5,453 nucleotides of DNA from Fibrobacter sp. (lineage in GTDB: Bacteria > Fibrobacterota > Fibrobacteria > Fibrobacterales > Fibrobacteraceae), in the NCBI GenBank assembly GCA_016295375.1, contig JAEDLI010000129.1, positions 1 to 5,453 of the forward strand, in the 5' to 3' direction. Of this stretch, positions 1-4,908 are shown piece by piece. The translations under genes and the position numbers were made by a program. Numbering within the stretch: position 1 is the first letter of the stretch; each line of letters opens with the position of its first letter. The notes beneath the pieces were generated by a model. The model was not told where the DNA came from, ran no database searches, and was given only the letters and a program-made list of their open reading frames with translations.

Positions 1-781
1 GCGCAAATTCAGAGTTGTACTTGTTGAACCGGAACATCCTCACAATGTGGGCTTTGTAGCTCGTGCCATGCACTGCTACGCCCTCGACGAACTGTATATC
101 GTTTACCCCAGGCGCGACAAGGTCATTGAAAACTCTTACCACACGGCCCCCAACAGCCACGAGGTTCTGGACAAGGCGACTATCGTCCACAAGTTCGAAG
201 ACGCCATCGGGGACTGCGCCTGCGCGGTGGCCTTTAGCCGCCGCATCTACGGTTCGGCCATCAAGCACACCATGATGCCCGGGCTTTCGGAACTGCTGCC
301 CGAAGATGGAACCGTCGCTCTCGTGTTCGGGCGGGAATCCTGCGGGCTGGAGACCGAAGAGGTGAACGCCTGTACCTACCAGTGCGAGATTCCTGTGCCG
401 GGACTCATGAGTCTGAACTTGGCCCAGGCGGTAACGGTAGGCCTGTACGAACTTTGCCGTAGCGGAGCGTTGGCAAACGGCGAGGGCCGTGCCAAACGGA
501 CCACACGGGGTGTGGCCGAAACGGGGCCTGCCACCATTGAGCAGATCGACAGCTTCAAGAAGTTTATGGACCGTTACCTCACGGGGCAGTACCACGATCA
601 GGCCTGGCGGGACAATTTCCTCAATACGCTTTTGCAGCGCCTGCACCCGACACGTAATGAACTTTCCGCCTTGTTCGGGCTAATCCGCAACATTGCCGGC
701 AAGCCGGCCCGTCTGGAACACGCGGCAGAAAAGGCCGCCAAGGCCGCTAAAGCTGCCGATACTACAGAAAACGCGGATTAA
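1..781 (+). CDS. trmJ: TrmJ-like SpoU-family tRNA 2'-O-methyltransferase, 5'-truncated
   Basis: Probable SAM-dependent ribose 2'-O-methyltransferase of the SPOUT superfamily. TrmJ members modify position 32 of the tRNA anticodon loop in the cytoplasm. Reading from base 2, the frame opens with LVEPEHPHNVGFVARAM, the SpoU motif 1 with its Asn and Arg (window residues 15 and 21). Motif 2 follows as VFGRESCGL (about 108-116), then motif 3 as SLNLAQAV (about 137-144), which form the trefoil-knot SAM site. A helical C-terminal part with LLQRLHPTRNELSALFGL resembles the TrmJ tail and sets it apart from TrmH or RlmB. The GTG at 47 is not the start, because motif 1 reads upstream of it. Only a few N-terminal residues should be missing, since 259 codons is already near full length. 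The end is a low-complexity Ala/Lys tail (AAEKAAKAAKAA). The family is secure; the exact tRNA position is inferred from homologues. Confidence 0.85.
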   Translation, partial: RKFRVVLVEPEHPHNVGFVARAMHCYALDELYIVYPRRDKVIENSYHTAPNSHEVLDKATIVHKFEDAIGDCACAVAFSRRIYGSAIKHTMMPGLSELLPEDGTVALVFGRESCGLETEEVNACTYQCEIPVPGLMSLNLAQAVTVGLYELCRSGALANGEGRAKRTTRGVAETGPATIEQIDSFKKFMDRYLTGQYHDQAWRDNFLNTLLQRLHPTRNELSALFGLIRNIAGKPARLEHAAEKAAKAAKAADTTENAD

Positions 782-2079
782 TTCTTGTTGGCAATCTTGC
801 CGTAGAATTCACGAAAATCGTCCCAGCGGTAATAGGGGGCGGCGGGGCAATTCTTTACCGTCGTGGAATCACAAGTCACGGGCAGTTTCTGCTCGATTTC
901 GTTGAGCATTGCTTTCACAAGAATAGGGGCGCCCTTCTTGCTGGATTTGTAAAAGACAAGCTGCACGTTGGCGGCCATGGGGCTGATTTCGTAGTCCCGC
1001 CAGACCTTGTGCAGGCCTTCCATTTCGGCAATTTCGACGCCTGTATTCCGTGTGCCGTTTTCCATTTGCAGCAATACGGCGAAGGGGAACACCATGGTGT
1101 CGTGGCCAAAGCGCAACGTGGCGGCAGGTTGTTTCCCGGTCTTTGCTTTTGCGGTGTCGGCGTCAATCACCTTGTCTGCCATTTCAAGGACGTTTTTCAG
1201 GAGCGGGCGGGCGTTTTCTAGACCTTCTTTTTTACCGAAGGGATTGTTCCCGAGAACACTGTACCACCAGGCGTTCTGGGCACGCCAGCGGGAGAAAAGT
1301 TCGTCTTCGGTCCACAGGTCGTAAAAGCTGAACTGGATTTCGGGGCTGCCTTGAAGGCTGTTTCCGATTTCGTAAATCTTGCTGAGCAGGTCGCCCGCAT
1401 CGATGTTCTTCTGTACGTATGTCGAATCATTGAAAATCGCGTGCATCATGCGGGTGGGGTTCACATGGCTATACATCTTTTCGTTTTCTTTTTGCCAGGC
1501 GGGCGTGTTGGATTCGCCGATGATTTTCCCGAAATCCAGCGGGTTGATAAAGCTCATCAGGTACTTGCCCGATTCCTGATGGATATCCAGTTTCGGTTTC
1601 TGGGCCCGCAGTTCTTCAAGGAATGCCGCCATGCTCACCACGCAACGCACGCTGGTGCTTGCGTAGGCTTCGATGTAGGCGCCGTTCTTGAACACTTCAG
1701 GGAAGTTCTTCACCATGCGCTTGGCGATTCCCTGGTGTTGCTCGACTCCCTGTTGCGTCAGGTCTCCTGCTCGCGGGGCGGCATATTCGTCCAGATATTT
1801 GGCGCGCTCCAGCAGGCTCTTGCCCAGGTCGGTCAGTTTGCCGGCAGAGTCGGCTTTTGCAAGAATGCTATAGAGAAAATGGTAATGGTCGGCGGGCTGA
1901 TGAAAGCGGCTGCCGTGCCTGCCGTAATGGCTTACGTAGAAAGGCTTGTAACCGGCCGGAGCCTTGGTGTACTTGGCGGTGGGAGTGGGGTAGGCGTAGT
2001 AGTTGCTGCCCATCTGGCGGAAATCCTGGGCAAATCCTGAGATTGCTACTGCGAGCAACAGTGTAAGAATAATTTTCAT
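778..2079 (-). CDS. Exported histidine-type acid phosphatase (phytase-like clade)
   Basis: Predicted secreted phosphomonoesterase of the histidine phosphatase superfamily, clade 2 (acid phosphatases, phytases, MINPP). The 433-residue protein starts with a clean signal peptide: Lys2, a hydrophobic core, and probable cleavage after Ala17 (SGFA|QDF). There is no lipobox Cys, so it should be periplasmic or released. The catalytic motif SHYGRHGSRF has RHGSR at residues 54-58, with His55 the expected phospho-acceptor. Arg145 (STSVRC) fits the further phosphate-binding Arg. RFGHD, with His326-Asp327, is the proton-donor motif; HD is the acid phosphatase/phytase form rather than the HAE of MINPP. Cys403 and Cys411 could form a disulfide outside the cytoplasm. 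Length is normal for the clade. The substrate cannot be read from the sequence; inositol phosphates or other phosphate esters are plausible. The ATG at 2079 has no clear Shine-Dalgarno, but the signal peptide fixes the start. The stop overlaps the convergent methyltransferase gene by 4 bp. Confidence 0.88.
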   Translation of the reverse strand: MKIILTLLLAVAISGFAQDFRQMGSNYYAYPTPTAKYTKAPAGYKPFYVSHYGRHGSRFHQPADHYHFLYSILAKADSAGKLTDLGKSLLERAKYLDEYAAPRAGDLTQQGVEQHQGIAKRMVKNFPEVFKNGAYIEAYASTSVRCVVSMAAFLEELRAQKPKLDIHQESGKYLMSFINPLDFGKIIGESNTPAWQKENEKMYSHVNPTRMMHAIFNDSTYVQKNIDAGDLLSKIYEIGNSLQGSPEIQFSFYDLWTEDELFSRWRAQNAWWYSVLGNNPFGKKEGLENARPLLKNVLEMADKVIDADTAKAKTGKQPAATLRFGHDTMVFPFAVLLQMENGTRNTGVEIAEMEGLHKVWRDYEISPMAANVQLVFYKSSKKGAPILVKAMLNEIEQKLPVTCDSTTVKNCPAAPYYRWDDFREFYGKIANKN

Positions 2080-2144
2080 GCCGTTAATTACCGGTCAAAA
2101 TGTTTAGTTATGGGTTTTGAGTCGGCGCTACGCACCTTTGAGTT

Positions 2145-2169
2145 TTTATAATCGCGCCCTTGGCGCCAA
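2145..2169 (-). promoter_or_regulatory. Possible promoter/operator region of the phosphatase gene
   Basis: The 119 bp between hisI and the phosphatase start hold an AT-rich TATAAA on the minus strand (2150-2145). Just upstream is a perfect 10-bp palindrome, TTGGCGCCAA (2160-2169). TTGGCG lies only 13 bp from TATAAA, which is too short for a standard -35/-10 pair, so the palindrome looks more like an operator than a -35 box. The predicted leader also contains a short GGTGC-GTA-GCGCC hairpin (2124-2136). This is a weak call based on position and symmetry only. Confidence 0.25.
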
Positions 2170-2171
2170 TT

Positions 2172-2192
2172 TATGAACTGATAACTGACAAC
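2172..2192. repeat. Period-7 repeat, left of hisI (TnnnAAC x3)
   Basis: Three tandem heptads, TATGAAC TGATAAC TGACAAC, keep T at the first position and AAC at the end while the middle varies. The array lies just past the hisI stop codon, in the gap before the phosphatase gene. The same type of array, with more units, is found on the other side of hisI. Its role is unknown; degenerate short tandem repeats of this sort occur in intergenic DNA of several bacterial groups. Confidence 0.55.
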
Positions 2193-2198
2193 TCGTCG

Positions 2199-2552
2199 TT
2201 ACTTCCGGTCCACCACTTTAAAAAAGCAACTTCTCGCGCCCGTGTGGCAGGCCACCTGCGGGCCCTGCATGCGGACCTTGAAGAGCAAAGCGTCAGAGTC
2301 GCAGTCGGCGGCCCATTCCACGACGGTCATCACGTTTCCGCTGGTATCGCCCTTGTGCCAGTATTCCTTGCGGCTACGGCTCCAGAACACCATCTCGCCG
2401 CATTCGTGCGTACGGCGGAGCGCTTCTTCGTTCATCCAGGCCATCATCAGCACGTCGCCCTTGTCGGCATCCTGTACAATCGCCGGAGCAAGTTCAACCC
2501 CGTCCACGACCACTTCGAATTTAAACTCTTTAATCAGGTCTTCAAATTTCAT
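2199..2552 (-). CDS. hisI: Phosphoribosyl-AMP cyclohydrolase, HisI
   Basis: Cytoplasmic enzyme of histidine biosynthesis that opens the purine ring of phosphoribosyl-AMP to give ProFAR. The 117-residue protein carries the family's motifs in order: PAIVQDADKGDVLMMAWMN (24-41), FWSRSRKEYWHKGDTSG (56-72), DCDSD (83-87; metal-binding Asp and Cys) and CHTGARSC (102-109; further Zn-ligand Cys). It has only the HisI domain. There is no HisE pyrophosphohydrolase extension, so that activity must be encoded elsewhere. I chose the ATG at 2552, preceded by AGAG at about 7 nt. A TTG two codons upstream (2558) is in frame but would sit almost on top of that AGAG. The gene starts 33 bp after the proA stop on the same strand, so cotranscription with proA is likely. 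Both serve amino acid synthesis, although in different pathways. Other his genes are not in the window. Confidence 0.95.
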   Translation of the reverse strand: MKFEDLIKEFKFEVVVDGVELAPAIVQDADKGDVLMMAWMNEEALRRTHECGEMVFWSRSRKEYWHKGDTSGNVMTVVEWAADCDSDALLFKVRMQGPQVACHTGARSCFFKVVDRK

Positions 2553-2562
2553 CTGCAATCTC

Positions 2563-2597
2563 TAGTAACTAGTAACTCGGAACTATTAACTACGCAC
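2563..2597. repeat. Period-7 repeat between proA and hisI (TnnnAAC x4 plus a degenerate unit)
   Basis: The heptads TAGTAAC TAGTAAC TCGGAAC TATTAAC are followed by a degenerate TACGCAC. The first two units are identical. Units four and five run into the proA stop codon (2586-2588) and its last codons, so the array fills the 33-bp proA-hisI gap and slightly overlaps coding sequence. It lies just upstream of the hisI ribosome-binding region and would be transcribed in a proA-hisI mRNA. Confidence 0.65.
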
Positions 2598-3857
2598 CTG
2601 CCCATTCCCGCGCAACACCCACTTGTAGGTGCAGAGGCTTTCTACGCCCATAGGGCCTCGAGCATGCAACTTGTCGGTAGAGATTCCCACTTCGGCGCCG
2701 AGGCCATATTCGCCGCCGTCGGCAAATCGGGTGCTGGCGTTCACCATGACGCTGCTGCTATCGACATTGGCCACAAAGTAATCCTGCACGCTTGCATCTT
2801 CGGCGACCACCGCTTCGGTGTGGCGGCTGCTGTTCTGCTCGATATGTTCGCAGGCTTCGGCCACGTTGTCCACGAACTTGACGCTTGCCTTCAGGGCCAG
2901 GTATTCATGGTGGTAATTGCTGTCGTCGCCGATGTCCTTGATACGGCTGTCGTGGCTCTGGGCATCTTTGTTTCCGAAGAGTTCCACGCCACGGTCGGCG
3001 AGGCAGTCCAATAATTTCTTGACGGTGGCGTCATCGATGTGGCGGTCGATAATCACGCATTCCATGGCGTTGCACACGCCGGTGCGTTGGGTCTTGGCGT
3101 TAATCAGGATGTTCACCGCCTTGTCCATGTCGGCGGACTTGTCCACGTACACGTGGCAAATACCGTTGAAGTGCTTGATGACGGGAATCTTGCTCTGTTC
3201 CACCACCGCGCGAATCAGGCGTTCGCCGCCGCGGGGAATCACCAGGTCGATGCAATCGCTACGCTGCAACAGCATGCCCACCAGGTCGTGGCTGGTTTCG
3301 GTCACCAGCTGCACGGCGTCTTCGTCAATGCCGTTTTCGGCAAGGGCCTTGTGGAAAATCCCGGCGAGGCACTTGGCGGAATTCAGTGATTCCTTGCCAC
3401 CGCGGAGAATCACGGCATTGCCAGCTTTAAAGCAGAGGCAGGCACCGTCGATGGTCACGTTGGGGCGGCTTTCGAAAATGAAAAATACAGATCCGATAGG
3501 AACGGCCACACGGCTAATCTTGATACCGTTCTTCAGTTCGCGACTTTCCAGCACCCGGTTCAGAGGGTCGGTAAAGGCGGCGATTTCTTCGGCGCCCTTG
3601 GCCATGGCCTCGATGCGGGCGTCATTCAAAGTGAGACGGTCCATCTTGGCGTCGTCCAGCTTGCCGGCGGCGGCTTCCAGGTCAAGCTTGTTGGCGGCCA
3701 GGATTTCCGGCTTGTGTTCCCGGAGCAACTTTGCCACCAGGTTCAGCACGGCGCTCCGCTTTTCTCCAGAGAGGGTGCGCAGGTTCTTGCTTGCCTTTTT
3801 GGCGTTTTTCGCCAAAAGGTCGGAATATTCGTCCAAGTTGGAATAATTTTTAGTCAT
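2586..3857 (-). CDS. proA: Gamma-glutamyl phosphate reductase, ProA
   Basis: NADPH-dependent enzyme of proline biosynthesis in the cytoplasm. It reduces the gamma-glutamyl phosphate made by ProB to glutamate-5-semialdehyde. At 423 residues it has the usual family length and an aldehyde-dehydrogenase fold. Visible motifs are FESRPNVTIDGACLCFKAGN (128-147, cofactor side), LRGGKES (151-157), and TQRTGVCNAMEC (256-267) with catalytic Cys262. The ProA signature follows around ACEHIEQNSSRHTEAVV (335-351), then NASTRFADGGEYGLGAEVGIS (373-393) and the C-terminal VESLCTYKWV. The N-terminus is rich in Lys and Ala, as in other ProA proteins. The ATG at 3857 lacks a Shine-Dalgarno and is preceded by an A-rich stretch. 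proB is not adjacent. hisI follows after 33 bp. Upstream is a divergent intergenic region with a 17-bp inverted repeat about 39 bp before the start codon. Confidence 0.97.
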   Translation of the reverse strand: MTKNYSNLDEYSDLLAKNAKKASKNLRTLSGEKRSAVLNLVAKLLREHKPEILAANKLDLEAAAGKLDDAKMDRLTLNDARIEAMAKGAEEIAAFTDPLNRVLESRELKNGIKISRVAVPIGSVFFIFESRPNVTIDGACLCFKAGNAVILRGGKESLNSAKCLAGIFHKALAENGIDEDAVQLVTETSHDLVGMLLQRSDCIDLVIPRGGERLIRAVVEQSKIPVIKHFNGICHVYVDKSADMDKAVNILINAKTQRTGVCNAMECVIIDRHIDDATVKKLLDCLADRGVELFGNKDAQSHDSRIKDIGDDSNYHHEYLALKASVKFVDNVAEACEHIEQNSSRHTEAVVAEDASVQDYFVANVDSSSVMVNASTRFADGGEYGLGAEVGISTDKLHARGPMGVESLCTYKWVLRGNGQVRS

Positions 3858-3863
3858 GTTTTT

Positions 3864-3869
3864 AATATA
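3864..3869 (-). promoter_or_regulatory. Possible proA -10 box very close to the start codon
   Basis: On the minus strand TATATT is followed by six bases (AAAAAC) and then the proA ATG. If it is a real -10 element, transcription would begin at or next to the ATG and give a leaderless or nearly leaderless mRNA. That would fit the missing Shine-Dalgarno. No good -35 box is seen at the right distance, so this is tentative. Confidence 0.3.
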
Positions 3870-3874
3870 GAAAC

Positions 3875-3903
3875 TTGCTTTTTCACAAAAAGAAGTGTAT
3901 TTT
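3875..3903 (+). promoter_or_regulatory. Possible rightward promoter (TTGCTT-17-TATTTT)
   Basis: TTGCTT (3875-3880) and TATTTT (3898-3903) are separated by exactly 17 bp, the classical sigma-70 spacing, though each hexamer matches the consensus only partly. A start near 3910 would give a transcript reaching the terminator at 3970-4003 and, on read-through, the exonuclease gene. The -10 lies inside the 17-bp inverted repeat, so a bound regulator would block it. Confidence 0.35.
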
Positions 3904-3912
3904 CAAAATACA
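3896..3912. promoter_or_regulatory. Perfect 17-bp inverted repeat, candidate operator
   Basis: TGTATTTT-C-AAAATACA has two perfect 8-bp arms around one central base. It lies between the divergent proA and exonuclease genes, about 39 bp upstream of the proA ATG, and overlaps the possible rightward -10 box. This is the size and placement of a binding site for a dimeric repressor or activator. I cannot assign the regulator. The arms resemble the outer bases of an ArgR box (TGnAT...ATnCA), but the spacing differs by 3 bp. A second, weaker dyad (CTTTTT-CAC-AAAAAG, 3878-3892) lies next to it. Confidence 0.5.
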
Positions 3913-4003
3913 GGTTTGTTTTTACCCTCGACATTGAGTGGTAGTCTAGGGTATCGGACTTGGGTGTAAGAGCCCGGCGTTCAACGTCGGGTTTCTTTTT
4001 TTT
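3910..4003 (+). ncRNA. Candidate small RNA or attenuated leader upstream of the exonuclease gene
   Basis: This segment lies between a possible promoter and a strong terminator, with no credible ORF or tRNA inside. Its first stem pairs 3923-3932 with 3944-3953 (TACCCTCGAC with GTCTAGGGTA: nine pairs, one mismatch, 11-nt loop). TTGGGT (3960-3965) can pair weakly with GCCCGG (3972-3977), which would compete with the terminator stem. GTCT (3944-3947) can also pair with GGAC (3956-3959). Such alternative pairing is what an attenuator or riboswitch leader would show. A free-standing sRNA of about 95 nt is equally possible. I recognise no known RNA family. Confidence 0.3.
3970..4003 (+). terminator. 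Rho-independent terminator, rightward, without an obvious gene before it
   Basis: CCCGGCGT (3973-3980) pairs with ACGTCGGG (3984-3991), with one G-U pair. Weak A-U/G-U pairs extend the base, and the stem is followed by TTTC and a run of eight Ts (3996-4003). On the minus strand the T-run is missing, so it works rightward only. The nearest upstream gene, proA, points the other way. It therefore ends either a small RNA or a prematurely stopped leader of the exonuclease gene, whose ATG is only 35 bp downstream. Confidence 0.75.
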
Positions 4004-4012
4004 ATATCTTTA

Positions 4013-4034
4013 TACCGTAAAATAAAGAACGGTA
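4013..4034 (+). promoter_or_regulatory. Hairpin covering the exonuclease ribosome-binding region
   Basis: TACCGT (4013-4018) and ACGGTA (4029-4034) are perfect 6-bp arms around a 10-nt A-rich loop. The right arm contains GGTAAG, the only Shine-Dalgarno-like sequence before the ATG at 4039. In mRNA the hairpin could mask ribosome binding; in DNA it could be an operator. Stem stability looks modest. Confidence 0.35.
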
Positions 4035-4038
4035 AGTA

Positions 4039-4860
4039 ATGAACATTTACAGTTGGAACGTCAACGGAATCCGTTCCGCCCTCAAGAAAGGGCTGGAAAA
4101 CTGGTTCCACGAGACCAATCCCGATATCCTGTGCCTCCAGGAAGTCCGCGCCGAAACAGACCAGATTCCGGAATCCATGGCCAAGCCCGAGGGTTACTTT
4201 GCCTACTGGAACCCCTGCCAGCGCAAAAAGGGCTACAGCGGGGTAGGCGTGCTTACGAAAATCGAACCCGACGCGGTGAACTACGGCTTTGACATCGAAG
4301 AATTCGATGTGGAGGGCCGAGTGCTGCAGCTGGTGTTCCCGGACTGGGTGCTGAACAGCATCTACTTCCCTAATGGCGGCTCCGGCGACGACCGCCTGGA
4401 TTACAAGCTCCGTTTTTACGACGCCTTTTTGGAAAATTCTGAGCGCTGGATTGCCGACGGCAAGCACGTGCTTACGGTGGGTGACTACAACACCTGCCAC
4501 AAGGAAATAGACATTGCCCGTCCCAAGGAAAACGAGAACGTGAGCGGCTTCTTGCCCGTGGAACGCGCCTGGATGGACAAGTACGTGGAACACGGCTTTG
4601 TGGATTCCTTCCGCAACCTGCATCCGGACACACGGGACGTTTACTCCTGGTGGTCCAACCGCTTTGGCGCCCGGGGCAGGAACGTAGGTTGGCGTCTGGA
4701 CTATGCCTTTGTAGATGAGGCCCTGATGCCCAACGTGGTCCGCTCCGAAATCCACACGACGGTCATGGGTTCGGACCATTGCCCCATCAGCATCGAACTG
4801 GAACCGCCCTTCGCTCCGCTGTCCATAAAGCCAGCATCTGCAGAAGCGGAAGTTCAATAG
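4039..4860 (+). CDS. xth: AP endonuclease / exodeoxyribonuclease III (ExoIII-APE1 family)
   Basis: Cytoplasmic Mg-dependent DNA repair enzyme of base excision repair. It cuts 5' of abasic sites and removes 3' blocking groups; many homologues also have 3'-5' exonuclease activity. The 273-residue protein shows the full catalytic set: WNVNGIRS with Asn7, CLQEVRA with metal-binding Glu35, SIYFPNG with Tyr109, GDYNTCHKEIDIARPK with Asp149 and Asn151, WRLDY with Asp221, and SDHCPI with the Asp246-His247 pair. Details such as GYSGVGVLTK, HKEIDIARPKENE and NVGWRLDY place it nearer the ExoA/APE1 branch than E. coli Xth, which usually reads GDMN. A short non-conserved tail (about 259-273) follows the domain. 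The ATG at 4039 begins directly at the first conserved strand. The gene stands alone between an upstream terminator-like hairpin and its own terminator. exoA would be an alternative gene name. Confidence 0.95.
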   Translation: MNIYSWNVNGIRSALKKGLENWFHETNPDILCLQEVRAETDQIPESMAKPEGYFAYWNPCQRKKGYSGVGVLTKIEPDAVNYGFDIEEFDVEGRVLQLVFPDWVLNSIYFPNGGSGDDRLDYKLRFYDAFLENSERWIADGKHVLTVGDYNTCHKEIDIARPKENENVSGFLPVERAWMDKYVEHGFVDSFRNLHPDTRDVYSWWSNRFGARGRNVGWRLDYAFVDEALMPNVVRSEIHTTVMGSDHCPISIELEPPFAPLSIKPASAEAEVQ

Positions 4861-4861
4861 A

Positions 4862-4890
4862 AAAAGTCGCCCTTTCGAGCGACTTTTCTT
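4862..4890. terminator. Bidirectional rho-independent terminator between convergent genes
   Basis: AAAAGTCGC (4862-4870) pairs perfectly with GCGACTTTT (4879-4887) around an 8-nt loop. Rightward, it is followed by TTTTCTTTT two bases after the exonuclease stop. Leftward, the complement ends in TTTTT and serves the aminotransferase gene. A small extra inverted repeat, TTGTC-TGC-GACAA (4896-4908), lies just after the aminotransferase stop codon. Confidence 0.85.
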
Positions 4891-4908
4891 TTAACTTGTC
4901 TGCGACAA

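Noticed and set aside
47..49. GTG as the start of the methyltransferase
   Set aside because: The conserved LVEPEHPHN part of SpoU motif 1 is encoded upstream in the same frame, so the gene begins before the window.
695..708. GCCGGC-AA-GCCGGC as a possible terminator at the end of the methyltransferase gene
   Set aside because: It lies inside the coding sequence (AGKPA) and has no T-run after it.
1351..2040. 229-codon open frame on the plus strand opposite the phosphatase gene
   Set aside because: Antisense shadow created by third-position base bias; no recognisable domain, and the opposite strand encodes a complete phosphatase.
2147..2152. Perfect TATAAT on the plus strand
   Set aside because: No -35 box at a suitable distance and no rightward gene follows; probably chance in an AT-rich stretch.
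2160..3014. Long open frame on the plus strand opposite hisI and proA
   Set aside because: It is a shadow in the antisense frame of two well-supported genes, with His/Val/Ala-rich residues typical of reversed codons and no family motif.
3933..3995. tRNA-like look (GTGGTAGTCTAGGGTATC, CTTGGG, GTTCAAC) resembling parts of a proline tRNA
   Set aside because: The GTTCAAC loop is shifted by one base against a true T-loop, the anticodon stem does not pair, and no acceptor stem can be formed with the flanking bases. It is better explained by the terminator hairpin.
3960..4022. Possible leader peptide (TTG start, running through the terminator, with a Phe run)
   Set aside because: The Phe codons are simply the terminator T-run, there is no ribosome-binding site, and the start codon is weak.
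3946..4857. 303-codon open frame on the minus strand opposite the exonuclease gene
   Set aside because: The exonuclease gene has all catalytic motifs. The antisense frame has none, and its start lies in the 3' end of the real gene.
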